DNA from: Bacteroidetes bacterium GWF2_35_48
Lineage (GTDB): Bacteria > Bacteroidota > Bacteroidia > Bacteroidales > GWF2-35-48
Length of the DNA stretch: 64,000 nucleotides
NCBI GenBank assembly: GCA_001769125.1
Contig: MEOG01000081.1
Location: 1 to 64,000 of the forward strand
Direction of reading: 5' to 3'
Of this stretch, positions 27,897-36,578 are shown piece by piece; position 1 is the first letter of the stretch; each line of letters starts with the position of its first letter. Below the pieces are notes generated by a model. The model was given only the letters and a program-made list of their open reading frames with translations. It had not been told where the DNA came from and ran no database searches. The translations under genes were made by a program, and so were the position numbers.

Positions 27897-29015
27897 TCAT
27901 TTATTAAGCACCATTACTTTCTCTCTTACCTCAATTTCAAAAACAAAAGGCCACCATTTTCCTGTAACAAAAATACTATTATTTTGTTCATTCCACGCAA
28001 TGCCGTTCAGCACATCTATTTTGCCTTTCACATCTTTCGGATCGAGAATACCTTTCAAATCTATTTTCTTTGTAACCTTTCCGTTTTCCGGGTCAATAGC
28101 AATGATAAAATCTTCCTGATACACATTTGCCCATATTTCGCCTTTGATATACTCCAACTCATTCAAGTACAAAATTTGTCCATAATAATCGCACACTTCA
28201 AGAGTTCCTATTTGTGTATATGTATCCGGATCTAGAAAATAAAGTCTGGCTGATCCATCGCTCATTATGAGTTTTTTTCCGTCTGATGTTATTCCCCAAC
28301 CTTCGGTTGAATAATTGAATTTCCCGATTTGTTTAAAACTTTCTTTATCGTAAACAAAGGCTAAGTTTGATCGCCATGTTAGTTGTATTATTTTATCTTT
28401 ATAAACTGTAATTCCTTCGCCAAATATTTCACTTGCCAGATTAACACTTTTAATAATTTCCCCGGTCTGAATTTTAACTTTTCTGAGAGAAGATGTTCCA
28501 TATTCGCCGGTACCTTCATAAAAATATCCCTTATCAAAAAAAAGACCCTGAGTATAAGCAACAACATCATGCGGATATTTTTTTTTCAACAAATACGTGT
28601 ATTCATCTGGTTTTTTATCAGAAAGGACAAGGAATGAACTTTCGCAGTTTTGTTTTTTACCATCAGGCATAAATGCGGTTGCAATAAGTTTTTGTCTTCC
28701 TGTTTTTATGCTTGTTTCGCTTGTTTTCCACTCGTGGGAGTAAGGTGCGTTTGAAAAGATCGTAATAATTTTTCCATAATAGGAAATACTTATAGAGTCA
28801 GGTTTTACTGCATTATCAATTTGTTCAAGCGAAATTATTATTTTATCATTAATACGGTATTTTGTTTCAGAATCCGGAGATATGAATTTTATAACAGACC
28901 TGCTTTCTGCCTGTAATTTTTGAGTGTTGTCTGTATTATTTTTTTTTGTTTCTGAATTTTCGCAGGAAATGCAGAAAACGGAAATACAAAAAAAAAGTAT
29001 TAAAAATGGTTTCAT
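27897..29015 (-). CDS. Glutaminyl-peptide cyclotransferase lipoprotein
   Basis: 372 aa from the ATG at 29015; the longer track ORF runs back into the neighbouring gene and lacks a signal. The N-terminus MKPFLILFFCISVFCISCENSE is a lipoprotein signal with the lipobox Cys. After an Ig-like segment the Glu_cyclase_2 beta-propeller begins (KYPHDVVAYTQGLFFDKGYFYEGTGEYG...) and includes STEGWGITSDG and ELEYIKGEIWANVYQED. These enzymes convert N-terminal Gln of exported proteins to pyroglutamate. The 11-nt gap to the upstream gene suggests co-transcription. Confidence 0.9.
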   Translation of the reverse strand: MKPFLILFFCISVFCISCENSETKKNNTDNTQKLQAESRSVIKFISPDSETKYRINDKIIISLEQIDNAVKPDSISISYYGKIITIFSNAPYSHEWKTSETSIKTGRQKLIATAFMPDGKKQNCESSFLVLSDKKPDEYTYLLKKKYPHDVVAYTQGLFFDKGYFYEGTGEYGTSSLRKVKIQTGEIIKSVNLASEIFGEGITVYKDKIIQLTWRSNLAFVYDKESFKQIGKFNYSTEGWGITSDGKKLIMSDGSARLYFLDPDTYTQIGTLEVCDYYGQILYLNELEYIKGEIWANVYQEDFIIAIDPENGKVTKKIDLKGILDPKDVKGKIDVLNGIAWNEQNNSIFVTGKWWPFVFEIEVREKVMVLNK

Positions 29016-29025
29016 ACACAATGGG

Positions 29026-29544
29026 TTAAAAATACTGGCGCACTTCATTTTTAAGAAATTCAATAGCAACTGTTGCCGGAGTTTTATTTGCCTGCATAAT
29101 AAATTCAAGAATTGCTTTTCCGAGCTCGTATGAAGGCGCATCGGGTTCAACCTTATCTGCTGCCATGTTAATAATTTTCACGGTATTTTCTTTTGCGCTT
29201 TTTATTACTTCCCAGGCCTGATTTGAAACATAAACCTGTTGTGAAAGATTGTGCTCAAATTCTGCACGGATAAGGCTGAGCATATCCTGCTGGAGTTTTT
29301 TTGCAGTCATTGAAGGGTGTTGAATACGAAGAATCATTGAGTCGGGCTGAATGCGCTCAAGAAACATCACAAGTCTTTCGTAAGCCGTTAATCGTAATGG
29401 TGTTACGAGTTTTTGATTCGAGGAACGCATATCCATTCTTCTTTTATTCTGCTCATTGTCAAAAAAGGCTTTCATTGCAAAATAGGATGCAAGAAGCACA
29501 ACAACCGAAGGGAGAATGTATTTTAAAATTTCAAGCAAAGCCAT
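29026..29544 (-). CDS. Conserved membrane-anchored Bacteroidetes protein
   Basis: 172 aa. A single N-terminal transmembrane helix (LKYILPSVVVLLASYFAMKAF) precedes a basic segment and a helical cytoplasmic domain with TAYERLVMFLERI and LSLIRAEFEHNLSQQVYVS. I recognise this as a conserved hypothetical of Bacteroidetes with no assigned activity. It precedes the glutaminyl cyclase gene in the same direction. Confidence 0.75.
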   Translation of the reverse strand: MALLEILKYILPSVVVLLASYFAMKAFFDNEQNKRRMDMRSSNQKLVTPLRLTAYERLVMFLERIQPDSMILRIQHPSMTAKKLQQDMLSLIRAEFEHNLSQQVYVSNQAWEVIKSAKENTVKIINMAADKVEPDAPSYELGKAILEFIMQANKTPATVAIEFLKNEVRQYF

Positions 29545-29654
29545 AATTTCAACGATTTAATAATTGTTATAAACAAAAAATAGTTAAAAATTTTATTTGC
29601 AAGATTAAAAAAAATATAAATACTTTGATGTTTTTAAACCAAAATTGTTTTAAG

Positions 29655-30848
29655 ATGCATGAAATAGCTGAAAGATTGCAGCGCCTGTCTGCTTCACAAA
29701 CACTTGCCATGGCTCAAAAAAGCCGTGAATTAAAGGCTTCAGGAATAGATGTTATAAATCTTTGCATAGGGGAACCTGACTTTAATACCCCTGATCACAT
29801 AAAAGAGGCTGCAAAAAAAGCCATTGATGATAATTTCTCATTTTATTCTCCGGTTCAGGGATACGATGACTTGATTCAGGCTGTTTGCGCCAAACTAAAA
29901 AGAGAAAATAATCTCAATTACAAGCCAGAAAACATTTGCGTTTCAAACGGTGCGAAACAGTGTATAGCAAATGTTATTCTGAGTCTCGTAAATTACGATG
30001 ATGAGGTAATTATTCCAACTCCTTATTGGGTAAGCTATATTGAGTTGGTAAAACTGGCTCGCGGTATTAATGTTTTGGTTGAAGCAGGAATTGACCAAGA
30101 TTTTAAAGTTACACCTGAACAAATTGAGAAGGCAATCACGCCACGAACAAAATTATTTCTTTTCAGTTCGCCAAGTAATCCAACCGGAGCAGCTTATACA
30201 AAAGAGGAATTAAAAGCCATTGCCGAAGTTTTTGCCCGTCACGAACAGGTACTGATTATTTCAGATGAAATTTATGAACATATAAATTTTAATGGAGCGC
30301 ACGAAAGTATTGCTCAGTTTGATTTTATTAAAGATCGTGTTATTTTAATCAATGGTGTTTCTAAAGGTTATGCAATGACAGGATGGAGAATCGGGTATGT
30401 TGCTGCTCCTTTGTGGATAATTAAAGCATTGATAAAATTACAGGGACAATACACTTCCGGTCCCAGCTCTATTGCCCAGAAAGCGTCTGTTGCTGCATTA
30501 AATACCGATTATTCACTGCTGAAAGGAATGCGCGATAAATTTCATGAAAGAAGAGATTTGGTAGTTAAACTTATGAATGAGATACCCGGATTGCGCTGCA
30601 ATGTTCCTGATGGAGCGTTTTATGTATTTCCGGAAGCCTCCCACTACTTTCATAAAACAAATGGAACGTCAATGATAAAGAACGACGACGATCTGGCAAT
30701 GTACCTTTTAAATAAAGCGCATGTTGCCGTTATGGGGGGAACTGCATTTGGCGCACCCGGCTACATACGTCTGTCTTATGCTACTTCTGAAGAAAATTTA
30801 ATTGAAGCTATGAAGCGTATTAAAAGTGCGCTTTCTTTACTAAGATAA
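29655..30848 (+). CDS. Class I/II PLP-dependent aminotransferase (AspAT-like)
   Basis: 397 aa from the ATG at 29655, giving the usual start MHEIAERLQRLSASQTLAMAQKS. Signatures are INLCIGEPDFNTPDHIKEAA, SSPSNPTGAAY, ISDEIYEHI and the PLP-Lys in NGVSKGYAMTGWRIGY. It most resembles prokaryotic Igamma-type aspartate/prephenate aminotransferases. It is a cytoplasmic amino-acid biosynthetic enzyme, convergent with ubiX. Confidence 0.92.
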   Translation: MHEIAERLQRLSASQTLAMAQKSRELKASGIDVINLCIGEPDFNTPDHIKEAAKKAIDDNFSFYSPVQGYDDLIQAVCAKLKRENNLNYKPENICVSNGAKQCIANVILSLVNYDDEVIIPTPYWVSYIELVKLARGINVLVEAGIDQDFKVTPEQIEKAITPRTKLFLFSSPSNPTGAAYTKEELKAIAEVFARHEQVLIISDEIYEHINFNGAHESIAQFDFIKDRVILINGVSKGYAMTGWRIGYVAAPLWIIKALIKLQGQYTSGPSSIAQKASVAALNTDYSLLKGMRDKFHERRDLVVKLMNEIPGLRCNVPDGAFYVFPEASHYFHKTNGTSMIKNDDDLAMYLLNKAHVAVMGGTAFGAPGYIRLSYATSEENLIEAMKRIKSALSLLR

Positions 30849-30869
30849 ATTATTTTTTTTTCTATAAAG

Positions 30870-30931
30870 AAAACCGGTGTTTCGATGCTTTGATGTTACT
30901 CAGCAACCTCAAGCTCAACGACCGGTTTTTT
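30870..30931. terminator. Possible bidirectional terminator
   Basis: AAAACCGGT (30870-30878) and ACCGGTTTTTT (30921-30931) form a stem with a 42-nt loop between two convergent genes. The long loop makes this a modest call. Confidence 0.4.
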
Positions 30932-31499
30932 ATTGACCCCATTCGTAAGAATTTGTTTCGATTCCTGACATTGCAAGTACACGGTCTGTAATAGTTTTAA
31001 CAAGAGCCTCAATAGTATCGGGTTTTGAGTAAAAAGATGGTGATGCGGGAAAAATAATACCTCCGGCTTCTGTAATCGTTTTCATGTTATTAATATGAAT
31101 CAGACTCAGGGGGGACTCGCGTGTAACGAGAATCAGCCTGCGGCGTTCTTTTAGCATTACATCTGCTGCCCGGGTAATAAGGTCATTAGAAATTCCAGAA
31201 GCAATGCGTCCCAGTGTTCCCATTGAGCAGGGGCAAATAATCATCGTATCGTATTTAGAAGATCCAGAGGCAAAGGGGGCATAGAAATCATCGTGCTTAT
31301 AAATACTTATTAAATCAGACGAATTACTGAATTTACTTTCCAGCTCGTATTCCCATACTTTTTCTGCCTGCTCTGAAAAAACCAGTTCAATTTTTTCAAC
31401 TTGTGATGAAAGTGTAGTAAGTGTTTCAAGAAGAATTTTACCATATATAGATCCACTGGCTCCGGTTATTGCTAATATTATTTTTTGCTTTGGATTCAT
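30930..31499 (-). CDS. ubiX: Flavin prenyltransferase UbiX
   Basis: 189 aa. The N-terminal Rossmann-like motif LAITGASGSIYGKILLETL, CPCSMGTLGRIASGISNDLITRAADVMLKE and LVTRESPLSLIHINNM are diagnostic. The enzyme makes prenylated FMN, the cofactor of UbiD-family decarboxylases, from FMN and dimethylallyl phosphate. No ubiD is in the window. Confidence 0.95.
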   Translation of the reverse strand: MNPKQKIILAITGASGSIYGKILLETLTTLSSQVEKIELVFSEQAEKVWEYELESKFSNSSDLISIYKHDDFYAPFASGSSKYDTMIICPCSMGTLGRIASGISNDLITRAADVMLKERRRLILVTRESPLSLIHINNMKTITEAGGIIFPASPSFYSKPDTIEALVKTITDRVLAMSGIETNSYEWGQ

Positions 31500-31812
31500 G
31501 CTTTGTTTTAGTTTTAAAATTAATAATACAAAAAACAGGACACAGAAATAAATTTCAAATGCCCTGTCAGAGATACCTTCCTGATTCCAACCAATATCAA
31601 ATATACCTTAGATAAACAGGGCTTTTCTTTTTTTGTTTTTTGTGAAACATTTGTGAAACATGGTTTTTCGTTTATTTTTCACAACGTAAGTTTAAACGAA
31701 GGTTCAAATTTAGCCATAAAATAAGTTTTACAACATTTTTTTGTAAAAAAGAGTGTTTTGTTTGTATTGGTTTTTTAAAATCGGAAAACGAGTTCTACGC
31801 TTTTTTTATCAA
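31500..31812. promoter_or_regulatory. Left edge of accessory region: inverted and direct repeats, weak promoter
   Basis: GCCCTGT (31561-31567) and ACAGGGC (31616-31622) form an inverted repeat followed by TTTTCTTTTTTT. Two direct repeats TGTGAAACAT stand 11 bp apart (31641, 31652). TTTG (31650-31653) with a 19-nt spacer and TATTTTTC (31673-31680) makes a weak promoter ahead of the integrase remnant. The direct repeats overlap its -33 box. No gene is present. Confidence 0.35.
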
Positions 31813-32160
31813 AATTCTGCAAAACGACATCACCGCAATATGTATGTTTTTTCTGCTTATGCCGGTGGTTTAAGAATCTTTGATGTTTTGCAGTTAAAAT
31901 GGGAAAATTTCGATGGTGAACGGGTTCTTATTACTACTCAAAAAATCGGCTCTGTTGTTTCTGTAAAATTGCCAGCCAAGACCCTTGAAATAATCAATAG
32001 TTATAAAACAGATGAAACAAAACCGTCTGATTTTGTTTTTCCCTTATTAAAAAATGATGTGGATTATTCTGATCCAGCTGTTTTATATGATGCTATTTCC
32101 TCTATGAATGCCTACACGAATAAAAACCTCAAAAAAGGTTTGACAGGACTTCAGAAAGGA
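31813..32160 (+). pseudogene. Internal fragment of a tyrosine recombinase gene
   Basis: 31819-32133 matches 34881-35195 of the intact integrase over 315 bp without gaps at roughly 95% identity; both encode HHRNMYVFSAYAGGLRI. The N-terminal domain and the HxxR...Y half of the catalytic domain are missing. The fragment passes directly into AAAAAAGGTTTGACAGGACTT, which resembles the sequence immediately after the intact integrase gene, so an internal deletion between A-runs is likely. It cannot be an active recombinase. Confidence 0.85.
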
Positions 32161-32248
32161 CATGGAAGAGCCTGTTCGCTTCTTCGTCAGGGCTTCCTCT
32201 TTCATAGCATATTGCGTGTATCAATTTTAAATAATTATATTACCTTTG

Positions 32249-32344
32249 CACAATAATAGAGTTTTAGTACAGCGTAATAATAGAATTTTAACACAACACG
32301 ATTGTAGAACTTTAGCACATCGTAATAATAGAATTTTAATACAC
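32249..32344 (+). repeat. Four 24-bp direct repeats before the Fic gene
   Basis: Four head-to-tail 24-bp units (consensus CGTAATAATAGAATTTTAACACAA) end 21 nt before the ATG of the Fic gene. They are in frame with it and without stops (octapeptides of the type RNNRILTQ). They may be an operator array for the gene's own winged-helix domain, or coding if translation starts at the TTG at 32246. Confidence 0.7.
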
Positions 32345-32365
32345 AAAAAGGAAGGAGTCAATAAA

Positions 32366-33919
32366 ATGGCAACACCTAGTAAAAAATTAGCGGAATCCTT
32401 AAAAGAATTAAAAAAACTTCAGGACAAGGGTATTGTGGCTATAAAAACATCCGACCTGAGCCGAATGCACAGGGAGCGTTTGTTAAAGAATAATTTTCTG
32501 AGGGAAGTTATGAAAGGCTGGTATTTGTCTGTGCCTTCAAATGAAGAGCAGGGCGATAGTACTTCATGGTATGCATCATACTGGCAGTTTTGCTCAAGAT
32601 ATTTATCAGTTCGTTATGGTAAGTCATATTGTATTTCAGCAGATCAGTCCCTGCAGATTCATTCCGGTAACTGGACTGTGCCCCTTCAGCTTATTATCAG
32701 GTCGGCAGGCGGCCCGAATGGTATTACTCCATTGCTTTATAAAACTTCTTTATTTACAATGAAGTCCTCGCTTCCCAATGCAGCAGAAATTAAAGTTGTG
32801 GAAGATATTCGGATGCTGTCACTGCCTTCTGCCCTTATTCATTGCTCTCCTGCTATGTTTATCAAAAATCCAATTGATGTTCGCACCGCATTGTCAATGA
32901 TCAAAGATTCTTCTGATGTATTGGGCTTGCTGCTTGATGGCGGTCACAGTACGGTTGCCGGTCGCCTCGCCGGTGCTTTCAGAAATATTGGCAGGGACCG
33001 GATTGCTGTTGAAATTTTAAAAACCATGCAAACTGCAGGTTACGATGTTCGTGAATCAGATCCCTTTGAAAGCACTCCTCCAGCGTCCATTTATACAAAA
33101 AGCGTGTCGCCTTATGCAAATCGTATTAAACTCATGTGGCACGAAATGAGGGACGTCGTTTTAGAACATTTCCCCAAAGCGCCCAGCCTTCCGAAAAATC
33201 ATTCAAAATTTTTGAAGCTTATTGATGAAATATATGTTACGGATGCCTATCACTCTTTGTCAATAGAAAAATATAAAGTCACTGCGGAATTAATTGAAAG
33301 GGTGCGTAGCGGCAAGTGGGATATTGAAAAAAACGAGGAAGATAAAAAACAAAAAGACGCCATGGCTGCCAGGGGCTATTGGTTGGCTTCGCAAAAAGTC
33401 AGGGAGAGCATTGTAAAAATCCTTAATAAAGAAAATTCCGGCCATGTGGTTGAAAAAGATCATGGTTCATGGTATCGGGAATTGTTTGCTCCCAGTGTTA
33501 CTGCCGGAATTTTAAAAGCTTCCGATTTAGCCGGGTATAGAAATAACCAGGTATTTATCAGTCAGTCAAAACACGTTCCTCTCAATATAGAAGCAGTAAG
33601 AGATACTATGCCTGTTCTTTTTGAATTGCTGGTAAATGAAAAGGAAGCTTCTGTCAGGGCTGTGCTGGGTCATTTTATTTTTGTTTTTATTCATCCATAT
33701 ATGGATGGGAACGGCCGTATGGCGCGGTTTTTAATGAATGTAATGCTTGCTTCCGGCGGTTATCCATGGACTGTTATTCCCGTTCAGGAGCGCAAAATAT
33801 ATATGGCTGCTCTTGAAAAAGCAAGCGTTGAGAAAAACATTAAAGATTTTTCTCGTTTTGCCGCCCATTTAGTTTCTGAAGGGATGAAGGGAACACCGGT
33901 GGCAAAGCTTATTGAGTAA
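32366..33919 (+). CDS. AbiEi-like N-terminal domain fused to Fic domain
   Basis: 517 aa from the ATG at 32366, chosen because GGAAGGAG, an unusually strong ribosome site for this genome, stands 8 nt upstream. Residues 1-200 resemble AbiEi-type antitoxin/transcription factors (KKLQDKGIVAIKTSDLSRMH, MKGWYLSVP). The C-terminal part is a Fic domain with the complete motif HPYMDGNGRMARF. A preceding helix (SLSIEKYKVTAELIE) fits the class II autoinhibitory [ST]xxxE pattern with Lys where Gly/Asn is usual. Fic proteins usually AMPylate target proteins. It may be a self-regulated toxin-like protein. A strong terminator follows. Confidence 0.85.
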   Translation: MATPSKKLAESLKELKKLQDKGIVAIKTSDLSRMHRERLLKNNFLREVMKGWYLSVPSNEEQGDSTSWYASYWQFCSRYLSVRYGKSYCISADQSLQIHSGNWTVPLQLIIRSAGGPNGITPLLYKTSLFTMKSSLPNAAEIKVVEDIRMLSLPSALIHCSPAMFIKNPIDVRTALSMIKDSSDVLGLLLDGGHSTVAGRLAGAFRNIGRDRIAVEILKTMQTAGYDVRESDPFESTPPASIYTKSVSPYANRIKLMWHEMRDVVLEHFPKAPSLPKNHSKFLKLIDEIYVTDAYHSLSIEKYKVTAELIERVRSGKWDIEKNEEDKKQKDAMAARGYWLASQKVRESIVKILNKENSGHVVEKDHGSWYRELFAPSVTAGILKASDLAGYRNNQVFISQSKHVPLNIEAVRDTMPVLFELLVNEKEASVRAVLGHFIFVFIHPYMDGNGRMARFLMNVMLASGGYPWTVIPVQERKIYMAALEKASVEKNIKDFSRFAAHLVSEGMKGTPVAKLIE

Positions 33920-33958
33920 TAAATATCCGTTTTTTTTCTATGTATTACCCTTAAATAT

Positions 33959-33995
33959 AAAACGCCCGTAAACAAAAAATTTACGGGCGTTTTAT
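33959..33995 (+). terminator. Rho-independent terminator after the Fic gene
   Basis: AAAACGCCCGTAAA (33959-33972) pairs perfectly with TTTACGGGCGTTTT (33980-33993) around a 7-nt loop. The stem's own T-run completes a classic terminator. Confidence 0.85.
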
Positions 33996-34127
33996 ATTCA
34001 GAGGTCTCTTCCGGACTCCTGAAACAGCTTCCAATTGCATTTTTTTGCACTCTTTCCATTTGCTATCAATCCCTTATGTTTTCTGTCTTTTTTAACTTTC
34101 GGCTCTGTTAATAACTAAAAGTGGTTT

Positions 34128-34160
34128 TTGTTGTACCAAATTGTTGTACCATGTTGTACC
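34128..34160 (+). repeat. TTGTTGTACC direct repeats over the integrase promoter
   Basis: TTGTTGTACCA at 34128-34138 and 34141-34151, then TGTTGTACC at 34152-34160. They cover the -33 element of the integrase promoter, so they are good candidates for operator or recombinase arm-type sites. Confidence 0.5.
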
Positions 34161-34174
34161 TTTTTTTATATTTG
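34144..34174 (+). promoter_or_regulatory. Bacteroidetes-type promoter of the integrase
   Basis: TTG at 34144-34146, a 20-nt spacer and TATATTTG at 34167-34174 match the consensus. The ATG at 34191 follows with a very short leader. Confidence 0.6.
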
Positions 34175-34190
34175 TATTTATTTTAATCAT

Positions 34191-35534
34191 ATGGCAACAA
34201 CAAAACTTCTGCTCAAATATAATAAAAAAAATAAAATGGGGGAGATCCCTTTTTATATTCGAATAATTAAAAATCGTAAAGCCCATTTCCTCTCTACCGG
34301 CATTTTTATCAAACCAGAGTATTGGGATGAAGAAAATCATCGGGTTAGGAAAAGCCATAAAAACGCCAGTTATATTAATGCTTATCTTGCAGGTAAGCTC
34401 GCTGATGCTGAGCGCATGGCTCTTGACCTTGAAACTTCAAAAAATGATTACAGTAAAAAGAAAGCCAAGCGGGAAATTTTAGGACGTTCCGATGAAAGCT
34501 TTTTAAGCTTTGCTGAAAATTATGTCGAAAAGCTTAAAGAAAAAGGTAATCAGGGCACCTATCATAAAGCCGAAATCGTCTTGAGAAAGCTAAAACAATA
34601 TCTGAAAAACAAAGATCTGAAGTTCGACAACCTTAATGTTGCTTTTCTGAAAGATTATGAAGAACATCTTCGGGCAGAGCATAAAAACAGTGTAAATACT
34701 ATTCATTCTAATTTAAAAGTCATTAGGCGCTGGTTTAACGAAGCGATCAGGGAAGATTATGTCCCACCAGAAAAAAGCCCTTTCCTGCGTTTTAAATTAA
34801 ACTGGGAAAATGTTGAAAAAACATTCCTTACAGAGGATGAATTAAAACAGATCGAAGATTTTGAAGTTTCTCCTACTTCCGCAAAACGGCATCACCGCAA
34901 TATGTATGTTTTTTCTGCTTATGCCGGTGGTTTAAGAATCTCAGATGTTTTGCAGTTAAAATGGGAAAATTTCGATGGTGAACGGGTTCTGGTTACTACT
35001 CAAAAAACCGGCTCTGTTGTTTCAGTGAAATTGCCAGCCAAGGCCCTTGAAATAGTCAATAGTTATAAAACAGGTGTAACAAAACCGTCTGATTTTGTTT
35101 TTCCCTTATTAAAAAATGATGTGGATTATTCTGATCCGGCTGTTTTATATGATGCTATTTCCTCTATGAATGCCTACACGAACAAAAGCCTCAAAGAAAT
35201 TAAAACAAGCCTTAAATGGAGTAAGAACCTTAATTTCCACACCTCCCGGCACACCTGGGCAACCCGCGCACTAAAAAAGGGTATGCGCATTGAATATGTT
35301 TCAAAGCTGATGGGGCATTCCTCAATAAAAACAACTCAGGTCTATGCGAAAATTGTGAATGCTGATCTCGATCAGGCAATGAAGGAATTTGATGAAACGC
35401 TTGTTAAAGAAGCTAAAGAAAGAAAAGAAAAGGATAAGAAGAAAGAGAAAAAAATAAAAGTAAAGCAACCAGCTCAGAAGCTAAGCACAAAGCCAACTAT
35501 CAAGAAATCAGAAAAAATTCAAAAAAAAGCTTGA
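34191..35534 (+). CDS. Tyrosine recombinase (phage integrase family, SAM-like N-domain)
   Basis: 447 aa from the ATG at 34191 (MATTKLLLKYNKKNKMG). The N-terminal arm-type domain is of the kind seen in Bacteroidetes transposons (IPFYIRIIKNRKAHFLSTGIFIKPEYWDE). A core-binding domain spans about 105-205. The catalytic domain has Arg in GGLRISDVL, HTSRHTWATRAL (HxxR), LMGHSSIKTTQVY (His and nucleophilic Tyr). A Lys/Glu-rich tail closes the protein. It probably catalyses integration and excision of the accessory region; a truncated relative lies at 31813 and a repeat array directly downstream. No excisionase is seen. Confidence 0.93.
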   Translation: MATTKLLLKYNKKNKMGEIPFYIRIIKNRKAHFLSTGIFIKPEYWDEENHRVRKSHKNASYINAYLAGKLADAERMALDLETSKNDYSKKKAKREILGRSDESFLSFAENYVEKLKEKGNQGTYHKAEIVLRKLKQYLKNKDLKFDNLNVAFLKDYEEHLRAEHKNSVNTIHSNLKVIRRWFNEAIREDYVPPEKSPFLRFKLNWENVEKTFLTEDELKQIEDFEVSPTSAKRHHRNMYVFSAYAGGLRISDVLQLKWENFDGERVLVTTQKTGSVVSVKLPAKALEIVNSYKTGVTKPSDFVFPLLKNDVDYSDPAVLYDAISSMNAYTNKSLKEIKTSLKWSKNLNFHTSRHTWATRALKKGMRIEYVSKLMGHSSIKTTQVYAKIVNADLDQAMKEFDETLVKEAKERKEKDKKKEKKIKVKQPAQKLSTKPTIKKSEKIQKKA

Positions 35535-35961
35535 CAGGGCTTGGTCGCAGTTTGTCAAAGGCTGGTCAGTGCTTCGGCTTCTATAGTTCATTAGTGGCTG
35601 TGGCTCTCTAAGCCACCGCTATCATATTTTACACCGCTTCGTCGCAGCTTGTCAAAGGCTGGTCAGTGCTTCGTCTCCTATAGTTCATCGGTGGCTGAGG
35701 CACTCGAAGCCACCGCTATCAAGTTTGACAGGGCTTCGTCGCAGTTTGTCAAAGGCTGGTCAGTGCTTCGACCTTCCCTTTAAATCATCAAATCACAAAT
35801 CTGCATCGCCGCGGCGATCACAAATCAAAATTTTCACACCGCTTCGTCGCAGCTTGTCAAAGCCTGATCAGTGCTTCGTCTCCTATAGTTCATCGGTGGC
35901 TGAGGCACTCGAAGCCACCGCTATCAAATTTCACACCGTTTCGTCACAGCTTATTAAAGCT
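35531..35961. repeat. Array of ~97-bp hairpin-containing repeats
   Basis: The unit CTTCGTCGCAGCTTGTCAAAGGCTGGTCAGTGCTTCG recurs near 35539, 35635, 35732 and 35841, with a degenerate start at 35938. Three units continue into CCTATAGTTCATCGGTGGCT...AGCCACCGCTATCAA, where GGTGGCT/AGCCACC forms a hairpin. Spacing is about 97, 97, 109 and 97 bp. The array starts 3 bp before the integrase stop and fills the gap to 35961. It could be a structured transcript end, a recombination substrate or an expanded intergenic repeat. Confidence 0.75.
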
Positions 35962-36038
35962 AAAGATTATTTTCAAAGCAGTTAAAAAAAAATTGCCGTT
36001 TTTTTGTATAACAAAAATTGTTTATTTTTATATCCTTT

Positions 36039-36578
36039 ATGCTACTTGTAATTTTCATAAACAACGAAGAACCTTTCAGGTCTGATCTGATTAGCTTGGA
36101 GCCATACCTTGTTAAACCTGTAGGCTACACGGGTATTAATGACGTTTTAAGTGATAACGCCCCCATTCTTGCTTATTGCACTGACAAGGACTTATCAAAA
36201 GGTTCATGCGTAATTTTAATTGATAAAACGGCTACACCCTTTTTTGAGAATGATCTTCCCTATTTACTGCTGATCTCATCAAGACATATTGATTCAGCAA
36301 CCGAAACATGGTTTAAATATCTTGTAAGCTTGAAACAACCACCATACTATATCATTTTCAGCCCGGTAGGGATAGTGCATGAAAAGGCAATAACCGATAA
36401 GGCCATTGGCAATAAGGTGCATTACACCATAACAGAAAACATTTTTGGAAGCCCGGTTTATACTGAACTGAAAGGTCTCTTTGAATTTGTTTCGTGGAAA
36501 ACAATGTACACAGGGCGTGATTTCATAAAAGAAATTTGTGATTATGTAAAATCGGCATCATCAAAAAATAACTTCTAA
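36039..36578 (+). CDS. Uncharacterised protein upstream of PP2C
   Basis: 179 aa from the ATG at 36039. I do not recognise the family. It has alternating strands and helices (PILAYCTDKDLSKGSCVILIDKTA, PYLLLISSRHIDSATETWFKYLV, PPYYIIFSPVGIVHEKAI), which suggest a compact alpha/beta domain without a signal peptide. The stop codon abuts the ATG of the PP2C gene, so the two products are probably linked functionally. Confidence 0.65.
   Translation: MLLVIFINNEEPFRSDLISLEPYLVKPVGYTGINDVLSDNAPILAYCTDKDLSKGSCVILIDKTATPFFENDLPYLLLISSRHIDSATETWFKYLVSLKQPPYYIIFSPVGIVHEKAITDKAIGNKVHYTITENIFGSPVYTELKGLFEFVSWKTMYTGRDFIKEICDYVKSASSKNNF

Noticed and set aside
31813-35195. Integrase fragment and intact gene as a template/variable pair of a diversity-generating retroelement
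   Set aside because: Differences are not confined to template adenines, and there is no reverse transcriptase in the window.
35531-35961. Repeat array as CRISPR or integron attC sites
   Set aside because: Units are ~97 bp with no unique spacers of uniform length, no cas genes and no gene cassettes. The recombinase is not an integron integrase type.
35725-35985. 86-aa ORF in the repeat array
   Set aside because: The peptide repeats itself only because the ~97-bp DNA unit repeats; there is no independent coding evidence.
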